This document shows, in pieces, positions 34,304 to 43,316 of a stretch of DNA of 64,000 nt. This stretch comes from Pararhodonellum marinum (GTDB lineage Bacteria > Bacteroidota > Bacteroidia > Cytophagales > Cyclobacteriaceae), in the NCBI RefSeq assembly GCF_015354735.1, contig NZ_JACEFJ010000003.1, positions 62,001 to 126,000 on the forward strand. The letters run 5' to 3'. The position numbers were made by a program, and so were the translations under genes. Position 1 is the stretch's first letter. Every line of letters starts with the position of its first letter. The notes beneath the pieces were generated by a model. The model saw only the letters and a program-made list of their open reading frames with translations. It made no database searches and was not told where the DNA came from.

Positions 34304-35131
34304 ATGAATGACCAGAATGCCAAATTTGTTGATGTGGAGAAAGTGATCAAGGATAAAAACCCGGCTTTACTCAAATGGATGCCGGGTTTTGCGCTGAAAT
34401 ATATCAAGCGCATCTTGCATGAAGAGGACATCAACCTCTTGATGAAAAAAATAGGGCACCTGAAAGGTCTCGAATTCATCCATGCCTTGATAGAAGAATT
34501 TGGTGTTGAAGTAGACCTTCAGGGAAGTGAAAATATCCCTTTGGACAGGGGAGCTATATTTGCTTCCAATCATCCCCTTGGTGGGTTGGACGGAATCGCC
34601 TTTATGCATGCGCTGAGTCCGTATAGACAGGACATGCGCTTTCTTGTCAATGACATCTTGTTGCATATTGATAATTTTGATCCCCTTTTTGTACCGGTCA
34701 ACAAACACGGGTCACATGGTAAAAAGGCAGCGCAAGCCATAGAAGAGGCTTATTCGGGTGAATATGCCATTTTGGTTTTCCCTGCTGGGTTGGTTTCAAG
34801 AAAGCAACCTGAAGGCATCAAAGATCTGGAATGGAAAAAAAGCTTCATCACCAAGGCCAAAAAACACAAAAAAGACATCATACCGGTTTATATTTCAGGA
34901 AACAATTCTGCTTTTTTTTATAACCTTGGGAGGCTTAGGAAAAGAGTGGGTATAAAAGCGAATATCGAAATGTTCTATTTGGCAGATGAAATGTTTGCTC
35001 AAAAAGGCAAAAAAGTAACTATTCATATAGGAAAACCCATTTCTTACGAGTATTTTGATGAATCGAAATCGGAACGGGATTGGGCGGAGGAAGTAAAGCA
35101 GTTGGTCTACAAAATGGCGGAAGATAAGTAA
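34304..35131 (+). CDS. glsA: O-acyltransferase of the GlsA / lysophospholipid acyltransferase type
   Basis: 275 aa, PlsC-like fold. The acyltransferase signature is FASNHPLGGLDGIAF: His90 and Asp96 are five residues apart instead of the usual four, a spacing typical of this hemolysin-like branch. Other family parts are VPVNKHGSHGKKAA and ILVFPAGLVSRKQPEGIKDL. It is followed after 4 nt by a GlsB/OlsB-like N-acyltransferase. In Bacteroides such a pair makes glycine lipids, and in other bacteria ornithine lipids: GlsB makes the N-acyl amino acid and GlsA adds the second acyl chain. Assignment is by homology pattern and adjacency. A membrane-surface enzyme. Confidence 0.8.
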   Translation: MNDQNAKFVDVEKVIKDKNPALLKWMPGFALKYIKRILHEEDINLLMKKIGHLKGLEFIHALIEEFGVEVDLQGSENIPLDRGAIFASNHPLGGLDGIAFMHALSPYRQDMRFLVNDILLHIDNFDPLFVPVNKHGSHGKKAAQAIEEAYSGEYAILVFPAGLVSRKQPEGIKDLEWKKSFITKAKKHKKDIIPVYISGNNSAFFYNLGRLRKRVGIKANIEMFYLADEMFAQKGKKVTIHIGKPISYEYFDESKSERDWAEEVKQLVYKMAEDK

Positions 35132-35135
35132 ATGT

Positions 35136-36095
35136 ATGGAAGATATCATAGCTCCTGTTTCCAGGGATAAAATAAGAAAAGAGCTTACCAGAGAACGGTT
35201 TCTAAGACATACCAACAATGGTAACAACCAGATCTTTCTGGTCAATCACCACAACGCACCCAACGTGATGATGGAAATCGGCCGGCTGAGAGAATTGACT
35301 TTTAGGGGTGCAGGCGGGGGGACCGGAAAGGCCTATGACATCGATGAAAATGACACCTGCGAAAACTGTTATGAGCAATTGATTGCATGGAATCCTGAGG
35401 AAGAGGAAATTATTGCTGGTTATAGGGTAATCAACTGCAATCAAGCTGGCTACAACAGTGATGGAGAGTTTAATCTGTCAACTGCCCATTATTTCAAGTT
35501 CTCTGAGAAATTTATCACTGAGTACCTTCCTTTTACCATTGAATTGGGCAGGTCTTTTGTCCAGCCCAAGTACCAACCGGGCAAGGACAATAGAAAAGGG
35601 CTTTTTTCTTTGGACAACCTTTGGGATGGACTTGGTGCCGTAGTATTAATCAATCCAGAAATCAAATACCTTTTTGGTAAGGTCACCATGTATCCTCATT
35701 TCCATAAAGAAGGCCGCGATTTACTTTTGTATTTTATGAATCATTACTTTCCAGATCCCGATAAATTGGCTGTTCCATTCAGGCCATTGGGCTACCATGG
35801 AGATGTGAGTAAATTCAACGGGCTTTTTGAAGGGAAAGATTACAAAGATGGATACAAAACATTGAATAGTAACATCAGGGCCATGGGTGAAAATATACCG
35901 CCGCTAATCAATACTTACATGAACCTTTCCCCCTCCATGAAAACCTTCGGAACCGCACTCAATGATGAGTTCGGTGAGGTGGAAGAAACAGGCATCCTGA
36001 TTACCATTGCCGATATTTATGAAACCAAAAAGCACCGGCATATGGAAACCTTCGAAAGAGACCGCAATTTTAGCAACAGATCCAAGAAAGCATAA
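35136..36095 (+). CDS. glsB: N-acyltransferase of the GlsB / OlsB type (GNAT-like)
   Basis: 319 aa. It matches the OlsB/hemolysin-like GNAT family: IGRLRELTFRGAGGGTGKAY, a core strand IAGYRVINCNQ, ELGRSFVQPKYQ, and YLFGKVTMYPHFHKEGRDLL. Family members transfer 3-hydroxyacyl groups to the amino group of ornithine or glycine. In Bacteroidota the product is often a glycine or serine-glycine lipid. It is encoded 4 nt after the GlsA-like gene and ends at a hairpin terminator. Which amino acid it uses cannot be read from the sequence. Confidence 0.82.
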   Translation: MEDIIAPVSRDKIRKELTRERFLRHTNNGNNQIFLVNHHNAPNVMMEIGRLRELTFRGAGGGTGKAYDIDENDTCENCYEQLIAWNPEEEEIIAGYRVINCNQAGYNSDGEFNLSTAHYFKFSEKFITEYLPFTIELGRSFVQPKYQPGKDNRKGLFSLDNLWDGLGAVVLINPEIKYLFGKVTMYPHFHKEGRDLLLYFMNHYFPDPDKLAVPFRPLGYHGDVSKFNGLFEGKDYKDGYKTLNSNIRAMGENIPPLINTYMNLSPSMKTFGTALNDEFGEVEETGILITIADIYETKKHRHMETFERDRNFSNRSKKA

Positions 36096-36098
36096 AAA

Positions 36099-36123
36099 AA
36101 ACTCCCCCGTAATAGGGGAGTTT
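36099..36123. terminator. Hairpin terminator between convergent genes
   Basis: A 9-bp perfect stem (AAACTCCCC at 36099-36107 with GGGGAGTTT at 36115-36123) and a 7-nt loop, preceded by an A-run (seven A) that serves as a T-tract for the leftward gene. It lies between the GlsB-like gene and the M23 peptidase gene. Confidence 0.75.
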
Positions 36124-36143
36124 AGAATTATTTAAACTATCAA

Positions 36144-37121
36144 TTAAGACAAAGATTGATTTTCCTTGGATGCCAATTCCAAAATTTTATCAAATTCAGC
36201 AGGCTCAAGATCTTTGAAGAAGTAGTGGACAGGATTCACATAATTTCCGTCTTTGATCACTTCATAATGAACATGTGGAGCAGTGGATGACCCGGTATTG
36301 CCTACATATCCAATCAGATCTCCCCGTTTCACTTTTTGTCCCCTTTTGACATTAAAATCATTCATGTGCGCATAGCGGGTCACAAAACCAAAACCGTGGT
36401 CTACTTCCACAAATTTTCCATAACCCCCGAATTCAGTTTTCACCTCCTTGATGACGCCATCACCGGTGGCATAGATCGGAGTACCTGTAGGAGCTGAAAA
36501 GTCAATCCCGGTATGCATTTTCTTCACTTTCAATATCGGATGCAGACGAATGCCAAAACCCGAAGCAAGTCGATTCAAATCCTCGTTTTGTAAAGGCTGA
36601 ATTGCGGGGATAGAAGCCCAATACTCTTCTTTGTTGAGGGCCATCTCTGACAATTCATCATAGGAAACAGATTGAACATACAGCTGTTTTTTCAATTGTT
36701 CCACGGATTCAAAAACCGAAACAATCATTTTTTCCTGGTTGAGACCCTTCTCTTTGATTTCCTTAAATCGATCACTGCCTCCATAACCAGCTTTCCGGAT
36801 AGAAGAGGGGATGGGTTCTGATTCAAACAACACCCTGTACAAATTATCATCACGATCCTGTAAATCAGTGATCATTGAATTTAATCGGGATACTTCCTGA
36901 TCTAACATGTCATAATAGAACTTCATCTCTCTATTTTCTCTTTTCAAAAGCAGTTCTTTGGGACTATCAAAATAATAACTAAAGACCAATAGAATGCAGA
37001 CTGCTATGATGGAGGAGAGAGAGAGAAAGCCCAACACGTTGAGGAGGATATCCCATTTGCTTCTGGTAAAGCGTTCGTATTTACAGGTTTTGGGATCGTA
37101 ATAATATTTTATTCTACTCAT
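36144..37121 (-). CDS. M23 family (LytM) metallopeptidase, membrane-anchored
   Basis: 325 aa. A cytoplasmic N-terminus (1-27) precedes one span (about 28-50) and a coiled-coil region (about 58-92). The C-terminal LytM domain has HTGIDFSAP (Zn ligands His203, Asp207), RYAHM (His252) and APHVHYE (His283, His285). All catalytic and zinc residues are intact, so it is probably an active endopeptidase that cuts peptidoglycan cross-bridges in the periplasm. It is divergent from alaS with a 120-nt gap. The fixed membrane anchor with a coiled coil resembles division or elongation endopeptidases. Confidence 0.92.
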   Translation of the reverse strand: MSRIKYYYDPKTCKYERFTRSKWDILLNVLGFLSLSSIIAVCILLVFSYYFDSPKELLLKRENREMKFYYDMLDQEVSRLNSMITDLQDRDDNLYRVLFESEPIPSSIRKAGYGGSDRFKEIKEKGLNQEKMIVSVFESVEQLKKQLYVQSVSYDELSEMALNKEEYWASIPAIQPLQNEDLNRLASGFGIRLHPILKVKKMHTGIDFSAPTGTPIYATGDGVIKEVKTEFGGYGKFVEVDHGFGFVTRYAHMNDFNVKRGQKVKRGDLIGYVGNTGSSTAPHVHYEVIKDGNYVNPVHYFFKDLEPAEFDKILELASKENQSLS

Positions 37122-37241
37122 CTATAATATTGAATGCTAATTCTTATAATTTTGTAAGCCTTATAGTAAACGGGTGAGATTTAGAGAAATCAATTCCGCA
37201 AATATAGTGAATAACAAATAACATTCCGAATTTACCAGCCG

Positions 37242-39884
37242 ATGTCTATTTCCATGGATGCCAAATCAATTAGAAACACCTTTATCACCTATTTTCAATC
37301 CAAAAACCACGAATTTGTTCCCTCTTCACCGATAGTAGTCAAAAACGATCCGACACTGATGTTCACCAATGCAGGGATGAATCAGTTCAAGGATTTTTTT
37401 TTAGGCAATGAAAAACCCAAGGCGAACCGGGTGGCGAATAGCCAAAAATGCCTGAGAGTATCCGGTAAGCACAACGATTTAGAGGAAGTTGGTGTGGATA
37501 CGTACCACCACACCATGTTTGAAATGCTTGGCAATTGGTCTTTTGGCGATTATTTCAAGGAAGAGGCCATTTCATGGGCCTGGGAATTGTTGACAGAAGT
37601 ATACGGGCTTCCCAAAGATCGGCTTTATGTAACTGTATTTGGGGGTGATAAGGGTGATGGGTTGGCAATTGACCAAGAAGCCTACGATTTTTGGAAGGAA
37701 ATCGTATCTGAGGATAAAATATTATACGGGTCAAAAAAGGATAATTTTTGGGAAATGGGTGATACAGGTCCCTGCGGCCCCTGTTCAGAAATACACATCG
37801 ATCTAAGACCTGAGTCAGAAATATTTTCCGTTGCAGGTAAAGAATTGGTCAATCAGGACCACCCTCAGGTGATAGAAATCTGGAATTTGGTATTTATACA
37901 ATTTAACCGTGTGTCAGACGGATCTCTCAAAGAGCTTCCAGCCAAACACGTGGATACTGGTATGGGTTTCGAAAGGCTGGTCAGGGCCATTCAACAAAAA
38001 AGCTCTAACTATGACACAGATCTTTTTGCACCGTTTATCCAATTTCTGGAAAACAGAAGCCGGAAAAAATACGGTCAGGATGAAAAAATAGACATTGCTA
38101 TCCGGGTCATTGTCGATCACATTCGTGCGATCGCCTTTACCATTGCTGATGGTCAGCTTCCTTCCAATAACAAGGCAGGCTATGTAATTAGGCGGATTTT
38201 AAGGAGAGCCGTAAGATATGGCTATACTTTCTTAGGTCTTCAAGAGCCTTTTCTTTTCGAAATCCTCCCGCTATTGACCAAACATTTCGGGGAAGTATAT
38301 CCTGAACTTTCTTCTCAACAAGAATTCATTGCAAGGGTGATTCAAGAGGAAGAAATCTCATTTCTGAGGACATTGGATAATGGTTTGAAAAAACTGGATC
38401 AGATCAGGATGGATTTGGCTTTAAGCTCTTCTGATATCATTCCTGGCCAAGTGGCTTTTGAATTGTATGATACCTATGGTTTTCCATTTGATTTGACTTC
38501 GCTAATTGCAAGGGAAAATGGTTTATCAGTAGATGAATTGGGTTTTCTTGAGGAAATGGAAATTCAGAAAACCAGATCCAGGGCGGCAGCGGAACAGGAG
38601 ACCGGGGATTGGACCACTTTGGCAGATGATCAGGCAGTGGTTTTTTTGGGTTATGATACTTTGGAAACCAATTCCAAGATACTAAAGTACAGGGAAGGAA
38701 AAGATAAAAAGGGGAGCCAGTACCAAGTCGTGTTGGACCAAACTCCATTTTATGCTGAAAGCGGCGGACAGGTAGGCGATACTGGAGTACTCGTTTCTGA
38801 AAAGGAGACGATTCAAGTAAAAGATACCAAGAGGGAAAACGAGCTCATCATTCATGTAGTTGACCGGCTTCCGCAAAATCCGAAGGCTGTTTTTGTGGCT
38901 AAGGTGGACCAATTCAAAAGATCATTGACCATGAACAACCACTCAGCAACTCACTTGCTGCAGTCTGCCTTAAAAGAAGTTCTGGGAGACCATATACAAC
39001 AGAGGGGTTCCTTGGTCAATGAGCAGCTCTTGCGTTTTGATTTTTCCCATTTTGCCAAACTGAGTGAGGAAGAGATCAAAGCGGTAGAAAGTATAGTCAA
39101 TGCAAAGATCAGACAAAATATTGCTTTGGAAGAATCAAGAAATGTCCCGATTGCAGAAGCAAAAGCCATGGGTGCTACAGCCCTTTTCGGGGAGAAATAT
39201 GGAGATTTTGTCAGAGTGATCACCTTCGACCCCAAATTTTCGGTTGAACTTTGCGGAGGCACACATGTACCATCCACCGGAAAAATAGGCTGGTTTAAAA
39301 TCATTTCCGAAGGATCCATTGCTTCAGGGGTAAGAAGAATTGAGGCCTATACAGCAAAAGCAGCGGAGGAATACATCCATGATAAGTTGGCCATTATAAG
39401 GGAATTGCAGGATTTGCTCAAAAATCCCAAAGACATTAAAAGATCCTTAGAAAGCCTACTGTTGGAGCGGAATGAGATGAAGAAGACGATAGAATCCCTT
39501 CATCTGGAAAAGGCGGGTTCACTCAAAGAAGAATTGATCAAACAAATCATAACGATAGACGGAGTAAACCGCATCATTGCTTTGGTAAAATTACCCTCTG
39601 CCGAGGCGCTGAAAAAACTGGCCTTTGAAATCAAAAATGAAGTTGATAATGTTTTGATGGTGCTTGCTGCTGACATTGAAGGCAAACCCCAAATTGCGGT
39701 TATCGTTTCGGATCAATTAATCCAATCCAAACAAATCAATGCGGGACAGGTTGTCAGAGAATTGGCCAAAGAAATTGAAGGAGGAGGAGGTGGTCAGCCT
39801 TTTTATGCTACAGCAGGTGGCAAAAAAATAGAAGGTCTGCGCAATGTCATCGAAAAAGCCGAATCCATGTTTGCTTCCTTTTAA
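37242..39884 (+). CDS. alaS: Alanine--tRNA ligase
   Basis: 880 aa, the normal bacterial length. Class II core: TNAGMNQFKDFFLG, RVANSQKCLRVSGKHNDL, TYHHTMFEMLGNWSFGDYFK and GDTGPCGPCSEI. Editing domain: NNHSATHLLQSAL (HxxxH, about residue 567) and the zinc-site motif ELCGGTHVPSTG (about 670). The C-terminal oligomerisation domain ends with the glycine-rich GGGGGQPFYATAGG. It charges tRNA-Ala and clears mischarged serine or glycine. Start: the first ATG at 37242; a second ATG 12 nt later is equally possible. Confidence 0.97.
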   Translation: MSISMDAKSIRNTFITYFQSKNHEFVPSSPIVVKNDPTLMFTNAGMNQFKDFFLGNEKPKANRVANSQKCLRVSGKHNDLEEVGVDTYHHTMFEMLGNWSFGDYFKEEAISWAWELLTEVYGLPKDRLYVTVFGGDKGDGLAIDQEAYDFWKEIVSEDKILYGSKKDNFWEMGDTGPCGPCSEIHIDLRPESEIFSVAGKELVNQDHPQVIEIWNLVFIQFNRVSDGSLKELPAKHVDTGMGFERLVRAIQQKSSNYDTDLFAPFIQFLENRSRKKYGQDEKIDIAIRVIVDHIRAIAFTIADGQLPSNNKAGYVIRRILRRAVRYGYTFLGLQEPFLFEILPLLTKHFGEVYPELSSQQEFIARVIQEEEISFLRTLDNGLKKLDQIRMDLALSSSDIIPGQVAFELYDTYGFPFDLTSLIARENGLSVDELGFLEEMEIQKTRSRAAAEQETGDWTTLADDQAVVFLGYDTLETNSKILKYREGKDKKGSQYQVVLDQTPFYAESGGQVGDTGVLVSEKETIQVKDTKRENELIIHVVDRLPQNPKAVFVAKVDQFKRSLTMNNHSATHLLQSALKEVLGDHIQQRGSLVNEQLLRFDFSHFAKLSEEEIKAVESIVNAKIRQNIALEESRNVPIAEAKAMGATALFGEKYGDFVRVITFDPKFSVELCGGTHVPSTGKIGWFKIISEGSIASGVRRIEAYTAKAAEEYIHDKLAIIRELQDLLKNPKDIKRSLESLLLERNEMKKTIESLHLEKAGSLKEELIKQIITIDGVNRIIALVKLPSAEALKKLAFEIKNEVDNVLMVLAADIEGKPQIAVIVSDQLIQSKQINAGQVVRELAKEIEGGGGGQPFYATAGGKKIEGLRNVIEKAESMFASF

Positions 39885-39970
39885 GGAATTTACAGGAATT
39901 GATTTGGTTTTAGCTTAAATCTCTGCCATTTTTGGCATAATTATTAAAGATTATTCAAAGAAAATCCATA

Positions 39971-41434
39971 ATGCTTCCAAAAGCGATCAAAGAAAAGTAT
40001 GAGTTGGTGGTTGGGTTGGAGGTGCATGCGCAGTTGTTGACCAACAGCAAAATGTACACTTCAGACAGCACAGAATACGGCAATCTTCCCAATACCAATA
40101 TTTCCGTGATTACCCTTGGACATCCCGGCACGATGCCCAAAGTCAACAAACGGGCTGTGGAGTTTGCGATGAGGATGGGTTTGGCCTGCCACTCTGAAAT
40201 TACGAGAAGAAATATTTTTGCTAGAAAAAACTATTTTTACCCAGATCTACCCAAAGGATACCAAATCACTCAGGACAAGGGGCCCATCTGTGTGGGAGGT
40301 CAAGTACCCATCACTTTGGCTTCAGGAGAAGAAAAATCCATTGCGCTGACGAGAATACATATGGAAGAAGATGCCGGAAAATCCATGCACTTGGCGGGTG
40401 AGGTGGATACCTTGGTAGATTTCAATAGGGCTGGCGTTCCGTTGATCGAAATTGTTTCAGAACCCGATATCAGGACCTCGGAAGAGGCCTATGCTTACTT
40501 GGTGGAAATCAAAAAGCTCGTTCGGTACCTGGATATCTGTGATGGCAATATGGAGGAAGGTTCCTTACGTTGCGATGCCAATATTTCTGTTCGGTTATTT
40601 GGAGATCCAGAATTGGGTAAAAAGGTGGAAGTCAAAAACATGAATTCATTTAGAAATGTGGCAAGAGCAATTGAACATGAATTCGAAAGGCAAATAGAAT
40701 TGATCGAATCAGGGACGGAAATTATTTCGGAGACTAGGACTTTTGATGCTACCACAGGAACCACGGCCAGCATGAGGACCAAAGAGGACCTCAACGATTA
40801 CCGCTATTTCCCTGAGCCTGATCTCAGTCCTGTGGTCATTTCGGAAGAATGGTTATCGGGGATCAAGGCTGCCATGCCCGCTTTGCCCAGGGAATTGCAC
40901 CACAAATTTGTGCATACCTATGGATTGCCTGAATATGATGCCAGTGTGCTTACTGATTCTAAAGAGATTGCTTTGTTTTTTGAAAAACTTTGCACCGAGA
41001 CAGAAAACTACAAGGCGGCTTCGAACTGGATGATGGGACCTGTCAAATCCTATTTGAATGAATTGACCTTGCACATATCGGATTTTCCAGTAACGCCAGA
41101 GAAACTGGCTGCATTAATCCATTTGATTGATGATGGCAAGGTCAGTTTCACCGTGGCTTCCCAGAAGCTTTATCCTGAAATGCTTAAAAACGGACAAAAA
41201 CAACCTTTGGAAATTGCCCAAGACCTCAATTTGATCCAAGAAAGTGACGAAAATTCCATCAAACCCATCATTGAACAAATCTTGTCTGAAAACTCGAAAA
41301 AAGTGGAAGAATACAAATCCGGAAAGAAAGGCTTGATGGGGATGTTTATGGGACAAGTGATGAAAAAATCCCAAGGAAAAGCAGATCCAAAGGTAGCTTC
41401 CAGAATTTTAACAGAATTACTTGAAAATGACTAA
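39971..41434 (+). CDS. gatB: Aspartyl/glutamyl-tRNA amidotransferase subunit B
   Basis: 487 aa. GatB landmarks: YELVVGLEVHAQLLTNSKMY at the N-terminus, then LGHPGTMPKVNKRAVEFA, KNYFYPDLPKGYQITQ and RIHMEEDAGKS. DFNRAGVPLIEIVSEPDI and RCDANISVR follow, with the C-terminal YqeY-like tail (KKGLMGMFMGQVMKKSQGKA). In the GatCAB complex it phosphorylates and amidates misacylated Glu-tRNA-Gln or Asp-tRNA-Asn. gatA and gatC are not in this window. It lies 86 nt after alaS and overlaps the next gene by 14 nt. Confidence 0.97.
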   Translation: MLPKAIKEKYELVVGLEVHAQLLTNSKMYTSDSTEYGNLPNTNISVITLGHPGTMPKVNKRAVEFAMRMGLACHSEITRRNIFARKNYFYPDLPKGYQITQDKGPICVGGQVPITLASGEEKSIALTRIHMEEDAGKSMHLAGEVDTLVDFNRAGVPLIEIVSEPDIRTSEEAYAYLVEIKKLVRYLDICDGNMEEGSLRCDANISVRLFGDPELGKKVEVKNMNSFRNVARAIEHEFERQIELIESGTEIISETRTFDATTGTTASMRTKEDLNDYRYFPEPDLSPVVISEEWLSGIKAAMPALPRELHHKFVHTYGLPEYDASVLTDSKEIALFFEKLCTETENYKAASNWMMGPVKSYLNELTLHISDFPVTPEKLAALIHLIDDGKVSFTVASQKLYPEMLKNGQKQPLEIAQDLNLIQESDENSIKPIIEQILSENSKKVEEYKSGKKGLMGMFMGQVMKKSQGKADPKVASRILTELLEND

Positions 41435-42551
41435 ATATCAATCAGTTCAATTTCTTTTTCCGATCCTTTTGATCGGGTTTATTACAGCCTGCGCCTCAGA
41501 GAAAGAGTCCGAATTTGACGGCAAAGTTTTGATCAAGGGAAAAATAGAAAATGCTCCAGAGGGCAATTTGGTGCTTTCTCAATTTATGGATGACAGGGCA
41601 GAGGTGATAGATACAATTCCCCTTCAATCCTCCAATAATTTTGAGTATGAGCTGGACTTGGACGGCCCTAACTTCTATGATTTGAATCTTTTCGGTGAAG
41701 AAACTGTCCGATTGGCACTTTTTGCCGAAGATGTGGAAATTTTCTACAATTTTAAAGAGAGAGGAAGTCTTCGCGTGACAGGTTCCAAGGATACAGATCA
41801 ATTGATGAAAGTGGATAGCCTGACTGCAGATTATCAAGAACGGATCAATGAGTTGAATCAGGCTTATTATGATGCCATGTCTGACCGCGATACAGAAACC
41901 ATCAAACAAATCCAGCAAAATGCCATTGAACTGGAAAGCAGCCATGCTGAGAGGGTAAAAACGACAATCGAAAGTATGGATGGCAGTTTTGCAGCATTGG
42001 CGGCCATAGGCATGATCAACCCCAAAAATGATTTTCAGTTTTTGGATAATCTGATTTTGGATTTAGATGCCAAATATCCTGACACAAGGATGATTGTAAG
42101 CATCAAGCAACAGTTGGATGAAATGCGGAGCCTTTCCATTGGTCAACCTGCGCCTGAAATCGAGCTCCCCAATCCTGCCGGGGAGTTAGTAAAACTCTCA
42201 GACTTGCAGGGGAAATATGTTTTGATTGATTTCTGGGCAGCATGGTGCAGGCCTTGTAGGGAGGAAAACCCCAATGTGGTGCGATTGTATGACTTATACA
42301 AAGACAGAGGGTTTGAAGTCTTTGGCGTATCGCTTGATAGGACCAAAGAGGCCTGGGTAAAAGCCATTGCAGATGACCAGTTGACCTGGACACAAGTTTC
42401 CGACTTGAAGTATTTCAATTCCGAGGCAGCAGCAACATATCAGATCAATGCTATCCCGGCAACATACATGCTCGATCCGGATGGGAATATCATTGCCAAA
42501 GACCTCAGAGGACCCAGTCTTGAGGCAAAACTCAAAGAATTGTTTGATTAA
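41421..42551 (+). CDS. TlpA-like thiol-disulfide oxidoreductase lipoprotein (DUF4369 + thioredoxin)
   Basis: 376 aa. Lipoprotein signal: FITAC lipobox near residue 24. The N-terminal DUF4369 domain (about 35-130) has VLIKGKIENAPEGNLVLSQF. A helical linker follows, then a C-terminal AhpC/TSA-TlpA thioredoxin domain (about 240-375) with GQPAPEIELPNPAGE, DFWAAWCRPCREENP (redox CRPC) and the cis-Pro segment INAIPATYML. It is a periplasmic thiol-disulfide reductase tethered to a membrane. Its start codon lies within gatB (14-nt overlap); the ATG 6 nt downstream is an alternative. Pairing with gatB is probably positional only. Confidence 0.9.
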   Translation: MKMTKYQSVQFLFPILLIGFITACASEKESEFDGKVLIKGKIENAPEGNLVLSQFMDDRAEVIDTIPLQSSNNFEYELDLDGPNFYDLNLFGEETVRLALFAEDVEIFYNFKERGSLRVTGSKDTDQLMKVDSLTADYQERINELNQAYYDAMSDRDTETIKQIQQNAIELESSHAERVKTTIESMDGSFAALAAIGMINPKNDFQFLDNLILDLDAKYPDTRMIVSIKQQLDEMRSLSIGQPAPEIELPNPAGELVKLSDLQGKYVLIDFWAAWCRPCREENPNVVRLYDLYKDRGFEVFGVSLDRTKEAWVKAIADDQLTWTQVSDLKYFNSEAAATYQINAIPATYMLDPDGNIIAKDLRGPSLEAKLKELFD

Positions 42552-42562
42552 TTGAGGTTTTT

Positions 42563-42602
42563 AGAAAAAAAGCTTTCCTTTTTGTATGAGGAAGGTTTTT
42601 TT
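42563..42602 (+). terminator. Imperfect hairpin terminator after the TlpA-like gene
   Basis: AAAAAAAGCTTTCC pairs with GGAAGGTTTTTTT around an 11-nt loop, with one mismatch, and the right arm is itself a T-tract. It is 12-51 nt after the stop at 42551. Confidence 0.55.
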
Positions 42603-42723
42603 GGTTTGATGGCATTGAATTTTATTTATATTTGAAGCAGAAATGCAATATTGATAAATTTATAAATCGCTCATTATTTAATTAAATTTCAAACTTTACA
42701 ACAAAACAAAAATAATTCCTATT

Positions 42724-42767
42724 AAAGCATCCATAATTATGATAAAGTTTAATTTATGGAATGCTTT
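42724..42767. promoter_or_regulatory. Imperfect inverted repeat upstream of the exported cassette
   Basis: AAAGCATCCATAATTA (42724-42739) pairs with TTAATTTATGGAATGCTTT (42749-42767) with two single-base bulges, 49 nt before the first cassette gene. It could be an operator, a leader hairpin, or a weak terminator, since five T follow. No function is proven. Confidence 0.35.
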
Positions 42768-42815
42768 TTGTCAATTTAGTCTGTCAGAGAACATTTAATC
42801 AATCAAAAACCAAAA

Positions 42816-43289
42816 ATGAAAAAAACAAGTAGAAAATCCCCTGTAAGCATGCTGCTCATGCTTGCTTTGTTTGGCTTTTTGGCCATGGGCGCATGTAAAA
42901 GCAAGAAAGTGGTAGAGGCTGCCCCCGCACCTGAACCAGTTGAGGAACCCGCTCCTGCTCCAACCCCTCCACCTGCACCACCTGCACCGTCGGCAGAAGA
43001 AGTTGCAGTTGAAAAACTTGAGGCTTTTTTCAACACCATCACAAACGCATCAAGCGTTCAGAGTGCAAACGGATCTATTCAGGAAGCTCTAGGAATGTTC
43101 TCTAATCAGGAAACCCCTGTACTGATCGTTATCCATGAGGAAAATGGAATTAAAGATTACGACGAGCCCACTACCATTAACAAGTATTTGAATTACCTGA
43201 AGGACACCAAGAAAAACCTGAATTACATCAGTGATCTGAGATTGGACGGAAGTGGCCGAGTTACAGAATTAGAATTACGTCGTAAATAA
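42816..43289 (+). CDS. Proline-rich lipoprotein of unknown function (cassette gene 1)
   Basis: 157 aa. The signal peptide ends in a lipobox, AMGAC (Cys at about 28), followed by KSKK and a Pro/Ala/Glu stalk (about 33-65). The globular part (about 68-157) includes EKLEAFFNTITNASSVQSA, ALGMFSNQETPVLIV, DEPTTINKYLNYLKDT and YISDLRLDGSGRVTELELRR. This matches, by eye, the domain in the products of cassette genes 2 and 4. It is probably anchored to a membrane by its lipid. It is followed at 27 nt by gene 2. I do not recognise the family. Confidence 0.8.
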   Translation: MKKTSRKSPVSMLLMLALFGFLAMGACKSKKVVEAAPAPEPVEEPAPAPTPPPAPPAPSAEEVAVEKLEAFFNTITNASSVQSANGSIQEALGMFSNQETPVLIVIHEENGIKDYDEPTTINKYLNYLKDTKKNLNYISDLRLDGSGRVTELELRRK

Positions 43290-43316
43290 TTTCCCACCTA
43301 GAAAAACTAATACATC

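Noticed and set aside
34304-35131. Loss of the HxxxxD motif in the acyltransferase
   Set aside because: The His-x5-Asp spacing fits the hemolysin-like branch, so it is not evidence of inactivity.
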